A model generated the notes under the pieces. The model saw only the letters and a list, made by a program, of their open reading frames with translations. It did not search any database and was not told the origin of the DNA. The translations under genes and the position numbers were made by a program. DNA of 64,000 nt, taken from Paenibacillus crassostreae. Lineage in GTDB: Bacteria > Bacillota > Bacilli > Paenibacillales > Paenibacillaceae. The stretch covers positions 3,906,001-3,970,000 of the forward strand of contig NZ_CP017770.1 of NCBI RefSeq assembly GCF_001857945.1, in the 5' to 3' direction. The first letter of the stretch is position 1, and the number at the start of each line of letters is the position of its first letter. This document shows positions 53,033-62,713 of the stretch, one piece after another.

Positions 53033-53989
53033 ATGAGATTAAGAAAACCATTTCTATTATTGGGGTCATTTGCACTAGTCATTGCACTAGCAGCATGTGG
53101 AACAAACAACGCTACAAACAACGGTGCTAACCAAGGGGCAGCAAATACTACAGAGACAGAGACAGAAACAAAAACAGAAGCTTTAACAGGTTCTATCCTA
53201 GCAGTTGGATCAACAGCATTACAACCATTAGTTGAACAAGTAGGACAGAAATTTATGGCTGAAGAAGAATATTCCAAAATAGCAGTTCAAGTTCAAGGTG
53301 GCGGTAGCGGTACAGGTCTTACACAAGTATCTGGAGGACAAGCGGACATAGGTAACTCCGACGTATTTGCTGAAGAGAAGTTAAAAGATGCAGATGCTGA
53401 TAAAGCTAAAGAATTGGTTGATCATCAAGTAGCAGTCGTTGCGATGGCTACTGTAGCTAATAAAGAAATTGGTGTAGATAACTTAACGAAGCAACAACTT
53501 ATAGATATCTTCTCTGGTAAGATTACGAACTGGAGCGAAATTGGCGGAGCTGATCAAAAAATTGTTATTGTAAACCGTCCAAGTAGTTCAGGAACACGCA
53601 GTACTTTTGAAAAATATGCAATGGGTACGAAAGTTGATGATATTGAAGGTTCAATTCTAGAAGAATCATCAGGTAACGTTAGAAAAATCGTATCAGAAAC
53701 TCCAGGTGCGATTGGATACCTTGCATTATCTTATCTAGACGATTCAATTAAAACCGTTCAATATGAAGGTGTTGAAGCGACAGTAGAGAATGTTACAGCA
53801 GGAACTTACCCAGTATGGGCTTATGAACATATGTATACAAAGGGTGAACCTAATGAAGTTGTAAAAGCATTCCTAGACTACATGGTTTCAGATGAAGTTC
53901 AAAAAGCTGATGTTGTTGAACTTGGTTATATCCCAGCATCTGATATGAAAGTATCGCGTGATGTGGATGGAAACATTACAAATAAATAA
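53033..53989 (+). CDS. pstS: Phosphate ABC transporter substrate-binding lipoprotein
   Basis: A 318-residue receptor. Signal peptide ends LALAAC, Cys22 lipid anchor, then an NNA/TETE linker. PstS features: GSILAVGSTALQPLVEQ, GGGSGTGLTQVSGGQADIGNSDVFA, KIVIVNRPSSSGTRSTFE, which together contact phosphate. AGGAGGAG lies before ATG 53033. A weak terminator-like hairpin follows, then pstC. A Pho-box was not convincing. Confidence 0.94.
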   Translation: MRLRKPFLLLGSFALVIALAACGTNNATNNGANQGAANTTETETETKTEALTGSILAVGSTALQPLVEQVGQKFMAEEEYSKIAVQVQGGGSGTGLTQVSGGQADIGNSDVFAEEKLKDADADKAKELVDHQVAVVAMATVANKEIGVDNLTKQQLIDIFSGKITNWSEIGGADQKIVIVNRPSSSGTRSTFEKYAMGTKVDDIEGSILEESSGNVRKIVSETPGAIGYLALSYLDDSIKTVQYEGVEATVENVTAGTYPVWAYEHMYTKGEPNEVVKAFLDYMVSDEVQKADVVELGYIPASDMKVSRDVDGNITNK

Positions 53990-54024
53990 TTTAAAAATGA
54001 ATATACACTGGTTTATATTACCAA

Positions 54025-54050
54025 AGAGGCGGATTTATCTGCCTCTATTT
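54025..54050 (+). terminator. Weak hairpin between pstS and pstC
   Basis: AGAGGCGGAT with ATCTGCCTCT followed by ATTTTCA; a probable partial terminator giving more PstS than PstCAB. Confidence 0.55.
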
Positions 54051-54074
54051 TCACTTTAAGAAAGTAGGACAGCT

Positions 54075-54980
54075 ATGAAAGCGAAAAATCCATCTCCTAT
54101 TCGAATGAAAAGGCATCACATGGAAGATTCGATTGGACGTATTTACACGACGTTCTGCGTATCTTTGCTTGTTATTATCATTGTATCCATGATCTACTTC
54201 GTAGCATCTAAAGGTCTTTCGACCTTTATCAAAGATGGTTTAAATGTTGGTGATTTCTTGTTTGGAACAAAATGGAGCCCAGGTTCGGATAATCCACTTT
54301 ATGGTGCCCTTCCCTTTATTGTTGGCTCCTTCTCAACTTCAATTTTGGCAGCATTAATTGCAAGTCCATTAAGTATTTGTGCTTCGTTATTCATGACAGA
54401 AATTGTTCCAGGTTGGGGAAAAAGAATACTACAGCCTGTCATCGAATTGCTTGCAGGTATTCCATCTGTTGTATATGGCTTTGTTGGGTTATCTGTTATC
54501 GTTCCACTCTTTCGTGATATATTTCCAGGGCAGGGGATTGGGATTGCTGCAGGTTCATTAGTGCTCTCAATTATGATTCTGCCTACCATTACAAGTATTA
54601 CAACAGATGCACTCAGTACTCTTCCTAAAGGATTGAAGGAGTCTTCCTTTGCACTAGGAGCTACACGCTGGCAGACTATTTCTAGAGTGGTTATACCAAC
54701 CGTCTTGCCATCCATCCTTACTGGGATCGTACTTGGTATGGCACGTGCGTTTGGTGAAGCATTAGCTGTACAGATGGTTATTGGGAATGCTCCTCATATA
54801 CCTAATTCATTGTTTCAATCAGCGTCCACACTTACAAGTGTAATTACGTTGAATATGGGAAATACCATCGGTGGATCTATCGAAAATAATGCTCTTTGGA
54901 GTATGGCTCTAGCTCTTATGATCATGACATTTATCTTCGTAATTGTTGTTAGACTTCTTGAAAGGAGAAATCGGATTTGA
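54075..54980 (+). CDS. pstC: Phosphate ABC transporter permease
   Basis: A 301-residue permease with six membrane segments. FGTKWSPGSDNPLYGALPFIVGS, ELLAGIPSVVYGFVGLSVI and the EAA loop LPKGLKESSFALGATRWQTISRVVIP are PstC signatures. It forms the channel with PstA. AGGA ends 7 bp before ATG 54075; the last four bases overlap the pstA start (TTGA). Confidence 0.95.
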   Translation: MKAKNPSPIRMKRHHMEDSIGRIYTTFCVSLLVIIIVSMIYFVASKGLSTFIKDGLNVGDFLFGTKWSPGSDNPLYGALPFIVGSFSTSILAALIASPLSICASLFMTEIVPGWGKRILQPVIELLAGIPSVVYGFVGLSVIVPLFRDIFPGQGIGIAAGSLVLSIMILPTITSITTDALSTLPKGLKESSFALGATRWQTISRVVIPTVLPSILTGIVLGMARAFGEALAVQMVIGNAPHIPNSLFQSASTLTSVITLNMGNTIGGSIENNALWSMALALMIMTFIFVIVVRLLERRNRI

Positions 54981-55873
54981 AACCCAAAACAGTTGATAAA
55001 ATTGCTACTGGCGTAATTGTCACATTCTCCTTAATCATTGTTGCTGTATTACTCGGGTTGTTGGGATATATCCTATTTAGAGGATTTAGTCATATTAGTT
55101 GGTCATTCTTAACATCTATTCCACAGACCATTAGAGTAGGTGGGGGGATTGGACCACAATTATTTAACTCACTCTTCTTATTGGTACTCACATTGATTAT
55201 TACGATTCCATTAGGTCTGGGTGCAGGGATTTACATGGCGGAATACGCTAAGCCTGGTAAAATTACAGGTACGATTCGCCTTGTAGTAGAAGTGCTCTCA
55301 TCCTTTCCATCGATCGTAGTAGGATTGTTCGGTTTGTTACTGGTTGTAAATACTTTTGGATTTGGTTTCTCACTCTTCTCAGGTGCGTTAGTACTGACCA
55401 TTTTCAACTTACCACTTATAGTACGTGTTACGGAGCAAGCTTTCAGAGGTGTTGCTAAGGAGCAGAAAGAAGCTGGACTTGCACTTGGGTTGTCCAAGTG
55501 GAAGATTATTACATCGATCCTATTTCCCGTGGCATTACCGAGTCTCGTGACGGGAATTGTACTTGCAGCGGGTAGAGTATTCGGAGAGGCAGCTGCACTT
55601 CTATTTACAGCAGGGATGTCCACGCCAAGACTTGATTTCACGGATTGGAATCCCTTTAGTCCTATGTCACCGATTAATCCATTCCGTCCTGCCGAAACAT
55701 TAGCTGTTCATATCTGGAAAATAAATAATGAGGGTCTAGCACCAGATGCAGCAGAGATTGCTGCTGGAGCTTCAGCAGTGCTCGTTATCCTTGTATTAGT
55801 ATTCAATTTACTTGCTAGATGGCTGGGTAGAGTATTATATCGCTACTTTACAGCATCTAAAGTTACGGAATAG
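54977..55873 (+). CDS. pstA: Phosphate ABC transporter permease
   Basis: A 298-residue partner permease: GGGIGPQLFNSLFLLVLTLIIT, EVLSSFPSIVVGLFGL and EAA loop KEQKEAGLALGLSKWKIITSILFPVALP. TTG 54977 is the start, with AAAGGAG upstream and a 4-bp overlap with pstC, consistent with coupled translation. Confidence 0.95.
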   Translation: MKPKTVDKIATGVIVTFSLIIVAVLLGLLGYILFRGFSHISWSFLTSIPQTIRVGGGIGPQLFNSLFLLVLTLIITIPLGLGAGIYMAEYAKPGKITGTIRLVVEVLSSFPSIVVGLFGLLLVVNTFGFGFSLFSGALVLTIFNLPLIVRVTEQAFRGVAKEQKEAGLALGLSKWKIITSILFPVALPSLVTGIVLAAGRVFGEAAALLFTAGMSTPRLDFTDWNPFSPMSPINPFRPAETLAVHIWKINNEGLAPDAAEIAAGASAVLVILVLVFNLLARWLGRVLYRYFTASKVTE

Positions 55874-55885
55874 GGGTACACATAT

Positions 55886-56641
55886 ATGCAAACATCCTTT
55901 CGAACAGAGAAACTCAGTGTCTTTTATGGGACATACGAAGCGGTAAAAAAAATTGATATGAATTTTCCTGAACAAAGTGTAACCGCATTGATCGGTCCTT
56001 CCGGATGCGGGAAATCTACATTTCTACGTTCCTTAAACCGCATGAATGATGAGATTGTTGGTTCTAGGATTGAAGGTGAAATCTGGATTAATGGCAAAGA
56101 TATTAATTCACCAGGAACCGATGTCATTGAATTAAGACAAAACATCGGGATGGTATGGCAGAAACCAAATCCTTTCTACAAATCAATTTATGAGAATATT
56201 GCTTTTGGTCCGAAATACCACGGAATCAAGAATAAGAAGAAATTAGATGAAATTGTTGAAAGTAGTTTAAGAAAGGCAGCATTATGGGATGAAGTTAAGG
56301 ATCGCTTGAAGCAATCTGCGCTATCTTTATCTGGAGGCCAGCAACAACGGCTATGTATAGCACGTGCGCTTTCTGTTAATCCTCGTATTCTATTGTTGGA
56401 TGAACCGGCATCAGCACTTGATCCTGTATCTACGGCAAAAGTAGAAGAACTTATCGTTGAACTAAAGAAGGATCTCAGCATTGTAATTGTTACACACAAT
56501 ATGCAGCAGGCTGCAAGAATATCTGATTATACTGCATATTTCTATCTAGGCACTTTGATGGAATATGATACGACAGATACGATCTTCACCAACCCAACTA
56601 ATCCGAAGACTCAGGATTATATCACCGGCCGGTTTGGCTGA
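55886..56641 (+). CDS. pstB: Phosphate ABC transporter ATPase
   Basis: A 251-residue ATPase with Walker [10 protein letters not shown] at residues 37-45, Q-loop [12 protein letters not shown], signature [15 protein letters not shown], Walker [14 protein letters not shown] and switch His in [12 protein letters not shown]. It drives phosphate uptake. The usual phoU gene does not follow; a terminator and araR come next. Confidence 0.96.
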   Translation: MQTSFRTEKLSVFYGTYEAVKKIDMNFPEQSVTALIGPSGCGKSTFLRSLNRMNDEIVGSRIEGEIWINGKDINSPGTDVIELRQNIGMVWQKPNPFYKSIYENIAFGPKYHGIKNKKKLDEIVESSLRKAALWDEVKDRLKQSALSLSGGQQQRLCIARALSVNPRILLLDEPASALDPVSTAKVEELIVELKKDLSIVIVTHNMQQAARISDYTAYFYLGTLMEYDTTDTIFTNPTNPKTQDYITGRFG

Positions 56642-56659
56642 AGTAAACATGTAATTCTA

Positions 56660-56696
56660 AGAGACGAAGCCCTTTCATGTGGATTCGTCTCTATTT
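56660..56696 (+). terminator. Terminator of pstSCAB
   Basis: AGAGACGAA (56660-56668) pairs with TTCGTCTCT (56684-56692), followed by ATTTGCG. Confidence 0.75.
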
Positions 56697-56740
56697 GCGT
56701 TCGGTAATTTCGATTCATAAGTTAGATGGATGAAACGGCA

Positions 56741-56773
56741 AGTTGTACGTACAAATAAATTATATGATATAAT
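56741..56773 (+). promoter_or_regulatory. AraR box and araR promoter
   Basis: AGTTGTACGTACAAAT (56741-56756) matches the AraR consensus ATTTGTACGTACAAAT at 15 of 16 bases with a perfect TTGTACGTACAA core. TATAAT lies at 56768-56773, so the box overlaps the -35 region: autorepression of araR. Confidence 0.9.
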
Positions 56774-56813
56774 ACCTACATCTTGAACCAAATAATAGTC
56801 TAACGGAGGAGCC

Positions 56814-57905
56814 ATGACCGCAAAATATAGAATTGTAAAGCAAGAAATCTTATCATGGATCCATTCATCCAAGTTACTACCAGAAAGTCAGCTCCCATCT
56901 GAGAATGAAATATCTGAACAGTATCAGGTTAGTCGACAAACGGTACGTCAAGCGATTGGTGAACTCGTTCAAGAGGGTTGGTTATTTCGTATTCAAGGAA
57001 AAGGGACATTTGTTACGCAACCCAGCATGAAAGTAACGAACAATACACAGACCATTGGTGTAGTTACAACCTACATTTCAGATTATATTTTCCCCTTAAT
57101 TGTACAGGGGATTGAAAGTGAACTGCGAAGTCATGGATATCACCTATTGTTAACAAGTACAGATAATGATAGAGATAAGGAACGAGAATGTCTGGAGATG
57201 ATGTTGGATCAATCACTTAGCGGGATTATTATGGAGCCTACGAAGAGTGGTGAACGCAATCCTAATCTGAGTTATTTTCTTACGATGGAGAATCGTCAAA
57301 TACCTTATATTATGGTAAATGCACGTTATGAGGAAATGGATTCTCCTTGTCTAAGAGTGGATGATGAGAGGGGAGGTTTTCTGGCTGCGGAGCATCTGAT
57401 CTCGTTAGGTCATCGGCAATTAACGGGGTTCTTTAAAACAGATGACATGCAGGGAATTCGTCGTATGAAGGGGTTTATATCAGCTCACCATAAATACAAT
57501 ATTCCATTATCATCAAACTCAGTATTTACATATATTACTGAGGAGAAGAAAGACAAACCGCAAGAGTATGCTGCTAAGATGTTAAAGTTACCCATTGGCG
57601 AACGACCTACAGGTTGGGTTACATATAATGATCAACTAGCAGTTCAATTATTAGATACCGTTCGTTCGAATGGTTGTTCTGTTCCTAAAGATTTATCGAT
57701 TGTCGGCTTTGATGATTCTTTCCTCTCAACAGCGACTGAAGTGAAGCTTACAACGATTAGTCATCCCAAGAGGGAGTTGGGAATTAAGGCAGCACAATGG
57801 ATGATTTCGATGATTGAGGGGAAAATGGAAAGGTTCGAAGGTGGAGAGAATATTTTAAAACCGGAACTTATTATTCGCGAATCGACGTCTAAAGTGATGT
57901 TGTAG
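56814..57905 (+). CDS. araR: Arabinose operon repressor
   Basis: A 363-residue fusion of a GntR-type winged helix (residues 1-70: [47 protein letters not shown]) with a LacI/GalR-type sugar-binding domain ([19 protein letters not shown], then [13 protein letters not shown] and [12 protein letters not shown]), the domain order of Bacillus AraR. L-arabinose should release it from the two AraR boxes flanking it. GGAGGAG precedes ATG 56814. Followed by a terminator and the araD-araB unit. Confidence 0.95.
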   Translation: MTAKYRIVKQEILSWIHSSKLLPESQLPSENEISEQYQVSRQTVRQAIGELVQEGWLFRIQGKGTFVTQPSMKVTNNTQTIGVVTTYISDYIFPLIVQGIESELRSHGYHLLLTSTDNDRDKERECLEMMLDQSLSGIIMEPTKSGERNPNLSYFLTMENRQIPYIMVNARYEEMDSPCLRVDDERGGFLAAEHLISLGHRQLTGFFKTDDMQGIRRMKGFISAHHKYNIPLSSNSVFTYITEEKKDKPQEYAAKMLKLPIGERPTGWVTYNDQLAVQLLDTVRSNGCSVPKDLSIVGFDDSFLSTATEVKLTTISHPKRELGIKAAQWMISMIEGKMERFEGGENILKPELIIRESTSKVML

Positions 57906-57932
57906 TAGTAACTAACATTGAAATGAAATCTA

Positions 57933-57966
57933 AAGTCTTTTCCTCTAACGGAATTGACTTTTTTTG
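57933..57966 (+). terminator. Terminator between araR and araD
   Basis: AAAGTC-tt-TTCC pairs with GGAA-tt-GACTTT, followed by TTTTTGTTG. Confidence 0.65.
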
Positions 57967-57979
57967 TTGTTAAAAATAG

Positions 57980-58009
57980 TTGGATAAGTTGTACGTACAA
58001 GTGTATAAT
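57980..58009 (+). promoter_or_regulatory. araD promoter with AraR box
   Basis: TTGGAT (57980-57985), 18-bp spacer, TATAAT (58004-58009). The spacer holds AGTTGTACGTACAAGT (57987-58002) with the perfect AraR core TTGTACGTACAA, so repressor binding blocks the promoter. Confidence 0.92.
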
Positions 58010-58061
58010 GAATTTATATAAAACTGTTATGTTTGGATAAATTCATTTATTATAACATAAT

Positions 58062-58075
58062 AGTTTACGCTTTCA
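58062..58075. promoter_or_regulatory. cre-like site upstream of araD
   Basis: AGTTTACGCTTTCA matches the cre consensus at 12 of 14 positions, about 55 bp after the araD -10 box and 45 bp before the start codon. Consistent with CcpA repression of arabinose genes. Confidence 0.55.
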
Positions 58076-58120
58076 TTCAATATTTTAATGAGAATAGACG
58101 AGAAGGGAGCATTTCATAAC

Positions 58121-58822
58121 ATGTTAGAACAACTGAAAGAAGAAGTGTTAGAAGCCAATCTTGCGCTTCCTAAATATGGGCTAGTTACGTTTACCTGGGG
58201 TAATGTTAGTGGTATTGATCGTGAGCAAGGTTTAGTTGTGATCAAACCTAGTGGTGTGCCCTATGAAGAACTTAAAGCAGATCAATTAGTTGTTGTAAAT
58301 TTGAAAGGTGAAATTATAGAAGGAGATCTAAGACCTTCTTCAGATACCCCAACACATCTTGCACTATATCGAAACTTCACAGAGATCGGTGGTGTTGTAC
58401 ATACCCATTCATCTTGGGCTACAAGTTGGGCTCAAGCAGGACGTGGTATTCCGGCACTAGGGACCACACATGGTGATTATTTCTATGGAACCATCCCATG
58501 TACTAGAAAAATGACAGAATCAGAAATTGCTGGTGAATATGAATTAGAGACAGGTCACGTCATTATTGAAACTTTTAGAGATATGAATCCTATGGATGTC
58601 CCTGGCGTATTAGTGAATTTACACGCTCCTTTCTGTTGGGGTAAGAATGCACATGACGCGGTTCACAATGCAGTAGTAACAGAAGAAGTAGCAAAGATTG
58701 CCTATCGTTCATTTGTGCTGAATCCTGACCTAGGACCGATGGATCAGGCACTGTTAGATAAGCACTTTTTCCGTAAACATGGCGCGAATGCATACTATGG
58801 TCAGAAGAAGGGGGAGCATTAA
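58121..58822 (+). CDS. araD: L-ribulose-5-phosphate 4-epimerase
   Basis: A 233-residue class-II aldolase-fold epimerase. [49 protein letters not shown] with the zinc histidines, and [16 protein letters not shown] are AraD signatures. It converts L-ribulose-5-phosphate to D-xylulose-5-phosphate. ATG 58121 has AAGGGAG about 11 bp upstream; an in-frame ATG at 58088 has none. First of two genes; araB follows by 1 bp. Confidence 0.95.
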   Translation: MLEQLKEEVLEANLALPKYGLVTFTWGNVSGIDREQGLVVIKPSGVPYEELKADQLVVVNLKGEIIEGDLRPSSDTPTHLALYRNFTEIGGVVHTHSSWATSWAQAGRGIPALGTTHGDYFYGTIPCTRKMTESEIAGEYELETGHVIIETFRDMNPMDVPGVLVNLHAPFCWGKNAHDAVHNAVVTEEVAKIAYRSFVLNPDLGPMDQALLDKHFFRKHGANAYYGQKKGEH

Positions 58823-58823
58823 G

Positions 58824-60497
58824 ATGAGTATTAAATATGCGGTAGGAGTAGATTATGGGACAGAGTCAGGAAGAGCGGTATTGGTTAATCTTTCGAATGG
58901 TGATGAGGTCGCAACGCATGTCACACCTTACCGTCATGGAGTAATCGATGAGAATCTTCCAGGGAACGGGTTGAAGTTAAGCATGGATTGGGCCCTTGAG
59001 CATCCAGCAGATTACATCGAGGTTCTGACTAATTCTGTTCCAGCAGTTATGAAGGAAGCTGGAATCTCAGCAGCGGATGTTATTGGGATTGGAATAGACT
59101 TCACAGCTTGTACGATGCTTCCTATAGATGAGAAGGGTACACCGCTTTGTTTAAAAGATGACTATAAAGATAATCCACATAGTTGGGTGAAGTTATGGAA
59201 GCATCATGCGGCACAAGATGAGGCTAATCGCCTTAACGTTATCGCTGCTGAAAGAGGAGAAAAATTCCTCCCACGATATGGTGGTAAGATATCCTCCGAG
59301 TGGATGATTGCGAAAGCATGGCAAATATTGAATGAAGCACCCGAGATTTATGATGCGGCTGATCAATTTGTAGAAGCTACCGACTGGGTGATTATGCAAA
59401 TGTGCGGAAGTCTTAAACGAAATCAATGTACGGCTGGATACAAATCTATTCACCACAAGCGTGATGGGTACCCAAGTAAAGATTTCTTTAAAGCATTAGA
59501 TCCTCGTTTGGAGAATATTGCAGATACGAAGTTACGTGGTGAAGTATATCCACTGGGTACTAAAGCGGGTGGATTAACTCCGGGAATGGCAGAGAAAATG
59601 GGTCTATTGGCTGGAATTGCAGTTGCCGTAGGTAATGTAGATGCTCATGCTGCAGTTCCAGCGGTAGGTGTAGTTACGCCAGGTAAGCTTGTTATGTCTA
59701 TGGGTACATCGATTTGTCATTTATTATTGGGTGATGAAGAACGCGAAGTTGAAGGTATGTGTGGTGCTGTAGAAGATGGTATTATACCTGGTTACTTCGG
59801 TTATGAGGCAGGTCAATCGGCTGTTGGAGACATCTTTGCATGGTTCGTAGATGAAGCTGTCCCTGGTACAGTCAAAGACCAAGCGAAACAAGAAGGAATC
59901 TCTGTTCATGAATGGCTCGAGAAGAAAGCAGCAGCTTACCGACCAGGTCAGACGGGACTATTAGCCCTTGATTGGTGGAATGGGAATCGTTCAGTATTGG
60001 TTGATACGGACCTTACTGGGTTAATTGTGGGTTATACGTTACTCACCAAGCCAGAAGAAGTATATCGTACATTACTTGAAGCAACAGCTTTTGGAACTCG
60101 TACCATTGTGGATGCATTCCATAATAATGGGGTTCCAGTTGAGGTGCTATATGCATGTGGTGGATTGCCACAAAAGAATAAATTACTTATGCAAATTTAT
60201 GCGGATGTTACCGGTCGGGAAATCAAAGTGTCCGCTTCCACTCAGACACCTGCCCTAGGTGCAGCAATGTTTGCCGCTGTAGCTGCTGGTAAAGAAAACG
60301 GTGGGTATGACAATATCGTCGATGCTGCACAATACATGGCGCGTATTCGTGAAGAAAGCTTCACACCTATTCCTGAGAACAAGGCAGTGTATGACGTATT
60401 ATATCAAGAATATAGTAAGCTTCATGATTACTTCGGTCGTGGTGAGAATAATGTGATGAAGAAACTGAAATCCTTGAAGGAACAAGCAGACGTATAA
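58824..60497 (+). CDS. araB: Ribulokinase
   Basis: A 557-residue FGGY-family kinase. [16 protein letters not shown] at the N-terminus, [13 protein letters not shown] (catalytic region), [15 protein letters not shown], and C-terminal [24 protein letters not shown] motif (here [12 protein letters not shown]) identify ribulokinase. It phosphorylates L-ribulose. AAGGGGGAG lies before ATG 58824. Operon araD-araB without araA; a strong terminator follows, so the isomerase must be elsewhere. Confidence 0.95.
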   Translation: MSIKYAVGVDYGTESGRAVLVNLSNGDEVATHVTPYRHGVIDENLPGNGLKLSMDWALEHPADYIEVLTNSVPAVMKEAGISAADVIGIGIDFTACTMLPIDEKGTPLCLKDDYKDNPHSWVKLWKHHAAQDEANRLNVIAAERGEKFLPRYGGKISSEWMIAKAWQILNEAPEIYDAADQFVEATDWVIMQMCGSLKRNQCTAGYKSIHHKRDGYPSKDFFKALDPRLENIADTKLRGEVYPLGTKAGGLTPGMAEKMGLLAGIAVAVGNVDAHAAVPAVGVVTPGKLVMSMGTSICHLLLGDEEREVEGMCGAVEDGIIPGYFGYEAGQSAVGDIFAWFVDEAVPGTVKDQAKQEGISVHEWLEKKAAAYRPGQTGLLALDWWNGNRSVLVDTDLTGLIVGYTLLTKPEEVYRTLLEATAFGTRTIVDAFHNNGVPVEVLYACGGLPQKNKLLMQIYADVTGREIKVSASTQTPALGAAMFAAVAAGKENGGYDNIVDAAQYMARIREESFTPIPENKAVYDVLYQEYSKLHDYFGRGENNVMKKLKSLKEQADV

Positions 60498-60517
60498 TTG
60501 ATTCATGGAGAATAAAA

Positions 60518-60558
60518 AAGCTAGGGTGACTGAACTAAGTTCAGTCATCCTAGCTTTA
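60518..60558. terminator. Bidirectional terminator after araB
   Basis: AAAGCTAGGgTGACTGAAC pairs with GTTCAGTCAtCCTAGCTTT, with A/T-rich flanks, between convergent genes. Confidence 0.9.
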
Positions 60559-60590
60559 TTGTTGTCATACCGTATAGATAGTCCCAAGAT

Positions 60591-61199
60591 TTATGCATGA
60601 CTAAGATCATCATTAGTCTCCTGTATCATGCAATCAGCGAATAGAATGGACATAGGGATTCGGAAAAAGTCTTCTGCCTTTTCTTGGAATGTTTTGGATG
60701 GTAGTGTACCCTGATGTAACCATTTACGGAATGTTCCCGGATGAACATTGATCCACTTACTCACATCACTGACGGATAGATCATGAACCATACAGAGTCC
60801 CGTAAGAATATGGTTACTAATAGGGGAGCGAGTTATCGTTCTTCGCATAAATTTTGAATGTGCTGGTTGGCAAATGATCGGACTTTTTTCGAGGAGTTCT
60901 TCATTAAATAGAATATGTCGCGGATACCCTAAATACTGACAGACGCTATCCATATTCTTCTTACTAGGAATTCGTCCTTCATATACCCAAGCGCTGACAC
61001 TTCGAGAAGATACAGAGAGATCTTCAGCCAATTTAGATAATTTGATGTCTCTTGTCATGAGAATTGCGAGCAGAACACGATTGCGTATTTGACAACGAGT
61101 GGGTTTGCGGAAACGTTTGACACGAACACCTTTTCCTAGATACTTACGGTTGATCAGAGCCCAGGCCTGAATCGAATGTTTTTCTGGTTGAGTAGGCAT
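60591..61199 (-). CDS. Protein with two XRE-like helix-turn-helix repeats
   Basis: A 202-residue basic protein with two related HTH units: IKLSKLAEDLSVSSRSVSAW with YEGRIPSKKNMDSVCQYLG (about 65-110), and LSVSDVSKWINVHPGTFRKW with HQGTLPSKTFQEKAEDFF (about 145-185). Both share the pattern helix, V(S/H)xxxxxxW, then GxxPSK, so they look like an internal duplication. The N-terminus is Arg/Lys-rich (RVKRFRKPTRCQIRNR). Probably a DNA-binding regulator with unknown target. ATG 61199 with GGAGGAATT upstream, rather than the upstream in-frame start at 61229. Confidence 0.7.
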   Translation of the reverse strand: MPTQPEKHSIQAWALINRKYLGKGVRVKRFRKPTRCQIRNRVLLAILMTRDIKLSKLAEDLSVSSRSVSAWVYEGRIPSKKNMDSVCQYLGYPRHILFNEELLEKSPIICQPAHSKFMRRTITRSPISNHILTGLCMVHDLSVSDVSKWINVHPGTFRKWLHQGTLPSKTFQEKAEDFFRIPMSILFADCMIQETNDDLSHA

Positions 61200-61426
61200 A
61201 ATTCCTCCGATGATTTTTATGAATTTCACTCTAGATGATGGAATCCCCTACCAAGCGTAGTGCGTTAAGGTAAACCATCATATGAAGAAGTTACAATAGT
61301 AACACTAACCATCCCTATTTCAAAATCTAGCTAATCTATTAATCTATGAGAATGATGATATTGACCATTTCATCCAACAGTTCTCAACATATGATAGTTT
61401 ATGTGAAGTCGAAGGAAGGAGTGGGT

Positions 61427-61855
61427 ATGGTGAACATATATATAGTACAAGGTATGACTGGTATTATTGGAACTATTCTTACGTTTTCTTTTGGTAGTTG
61501 GAATCAATTGCTTAATATATTTCTTGTTGTGATCATAATTGATTATATCACAGGTGTACTAGCAGCAATCAAGAATAAATCAGGTCTCAATAGCAAGATT
61601 GGTTTTTGGGGATTGACGCGTAAGGCGTTGATGTTCCTAGTTATTATATTAGCACATCAATTGGATCTTTTAATGAATAATGGGTTTGGAGCAGTGAAAA
61701 GTGGTGTCATTTATTTTTATATGGTAAATGAACTCATATCCATTACTGAGAATTATGGACGGTTAGGATTACCTCTACCTGAACAAATTACAAGAATCAT
61801 TGCTGCCTTGAAGAATAAGGAAAAACATAACAATGATCTAAATAAGAAACCATAA
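61427..61855 (+). CDS. Phage holin family protein (Holin_4/TcdE-type)
   Basis: A 142-residue membrane protein with about four hydrophobic segments and a charged C-terminal tail (KNKEKHNNDLNKKP). YITGVLAAIKNKSGLNSKIGFWGLTRKALMFLVIILAHQLD and VNELISITENYGRLGLPLPE are the hallmarks of the Holin_4_1 family, which includes TcdE. Members release phage endolysins or, in chromosomal forms, proteins by a non-classical route. No endolysin gene is nearby. ATG 61427 has AAGGAG about 5-10 bp upstream; the frame is open to 61346. Confidence 0.85.
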   Translation: MVNIYIVQGMTGIIGTILTFSFGSWNQLLNIFLVVIIIDYITGVLAAIKNKSGLNSKIGFWGLTRKALMFLVIILAHQLDLLMNNGFGAVKSGVIYFYMVNELISITENYGRLGLPLPEQITRIIAALKNKEKHNNDLNKKP

Positions 61856-61936
61856 ATGACAAGTTTCTTTAACAAAGTCATAGGGTATGTTATATTTTTG
61901 ATGAACCATATTTTTTAAGATGATAAGGAGTATTCC

Positions 61937-62224
61937 ATGATTAAACATATTGTATTCTTCAAATTAAAAGATAGTTCTCCTGAAAGTATTAATAGAACAG
62001 CAGATGTTCTGAGAAATATGGAGGGTAAGATTCCACAGCTTAAATCCATAGAAGTTGGTATTGATGTGATTCGTTCTGAACGTTCATATGATATTTCATT
62101 GATTACAGAAGTTGAATCACTTAAAGACCTTCAGGCTTATCAAGTTCATCCTGTTCATCAGTTAGTTATTCAGCATATGAATGAATTCAAGGAAAGCTCA
62201 ATAGCTGTAGATTACGAGGTATAA
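61937..62224 (+). CDS. Dabb-domain stress-responsive protein
   Basis: A 95-residue dimeric alpha/beta-barrel (Dabb) protein. MIKHIVFFKLKD, LRNMEGKIPQLKSIEVGIDV, YDISLITEVESLKDLQAYQVHPVHQLV are the expected strands and helix. The family is linked to stress response and small polyketide cyclase-like enzymes; no function is proven here. AAGGAG is 9 bp before ATG 61937. Confidence 0.9.
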   Translation: MIKHIVFFKLKDSSPESINRTADVLRNMEGKIPQLKSIEVGIDVIRSERSYDISLITEVESLKDLQAYQVHPVHQLVIQHMNEFKESSIAVDYEV

Positions 62225-62263
62225 ATCGAATTTTCGACTAACATATTGTATGGGGGTCAAGCC

Positions 62264-62692
62264 GTGTATTATGTCAATAGAGAACAGATCGACAGACGAT
62301 TACAAGCCATTCCTGAGATCGTAGAGGTTCTTCAAATCGTAGTGGATAAATGGGATAAGGGTCTTAGCTTGAGTTTTGCTCAGGAACGAGCTTTACATTT
62401 AGCAATCGAAACTGTAACCGATGTTGGTAGTTTTCTTATCGATGGTTTCATCATGCGAGATGCTAGTAGTTACGAGGATATCCTTGAAATTACACATAAA
62501 GAGAATGTTTTTAATAATACAATTTATAATTGCTTAATTGAATTAGTGAAACTTCGTAGACCTCTGGTTCAGGACTATTATGAATGGGATCGTTCTTCTC
62601 TTCATCCATTAACCAAGGTCCTTCCAACGATCTTGAATGACTTTGTCACTTCGGTAAAAGATTATCTTGATCGAGAATTAGGAACTTCATGA
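62264..62692 (+). CDS. DUF86/HepT-like protein with an altered RNase motif
   Basis: A 142-residue all-helical protein of the HepT/YutE (DUF86) family: VNREQIDRRLQAIPEIVEVL, ALHLAIETVTDVGSFLIDGF, LIELVKLRRPLVQDYYEWD. HepT toxins use R-x4-6-H-x-Y; here the equivalent is Arg99-x4-Asp104-Tyr105, so the catalytic histidine is absent. No MNT nucleotidyltransferase antitoxin is next to it, as with the solitary Bacillus YutE. GTG 62264 with GGGGGT 7 bp upstream is preferred. Probably not an active toxin. Confidence 0.85.
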   Translation: MYYVNREQIDRRLQAIPEIVEVLQIVVDKWDKGLSLSFAQERALHLAIETVTDVGSFLIDGFIMRDASSYEDILEITHKENVFNNTIYNCLIELVKLRRPLVQDYYEWDRSSLHPLTKVLPTILNDFVTSVKDYLDRELGTS

Positions 62693-62713
62693 TATAAAAG
62701 GAGAGTATGTAGA

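Noticed and set aside
54299..54715. 138-residue minus-strand frame opposite pstC
   Set aside because: Antisense to a conserved permease; low-complexity composition expected from reversed hydrophobic codons.
61427..61855. Prophage or lysis cassette around the holin-like gene
   Set aside because: No endolysin, tail or integrase gene is nearby; neighbours are ordinary chromosomal genes.
62264..62692. Active HepT/MNT toxin-antitoxin pair
   Set aside because: No nucleotidyltransferase antitoxin adjoins and the catalytic His is missing.
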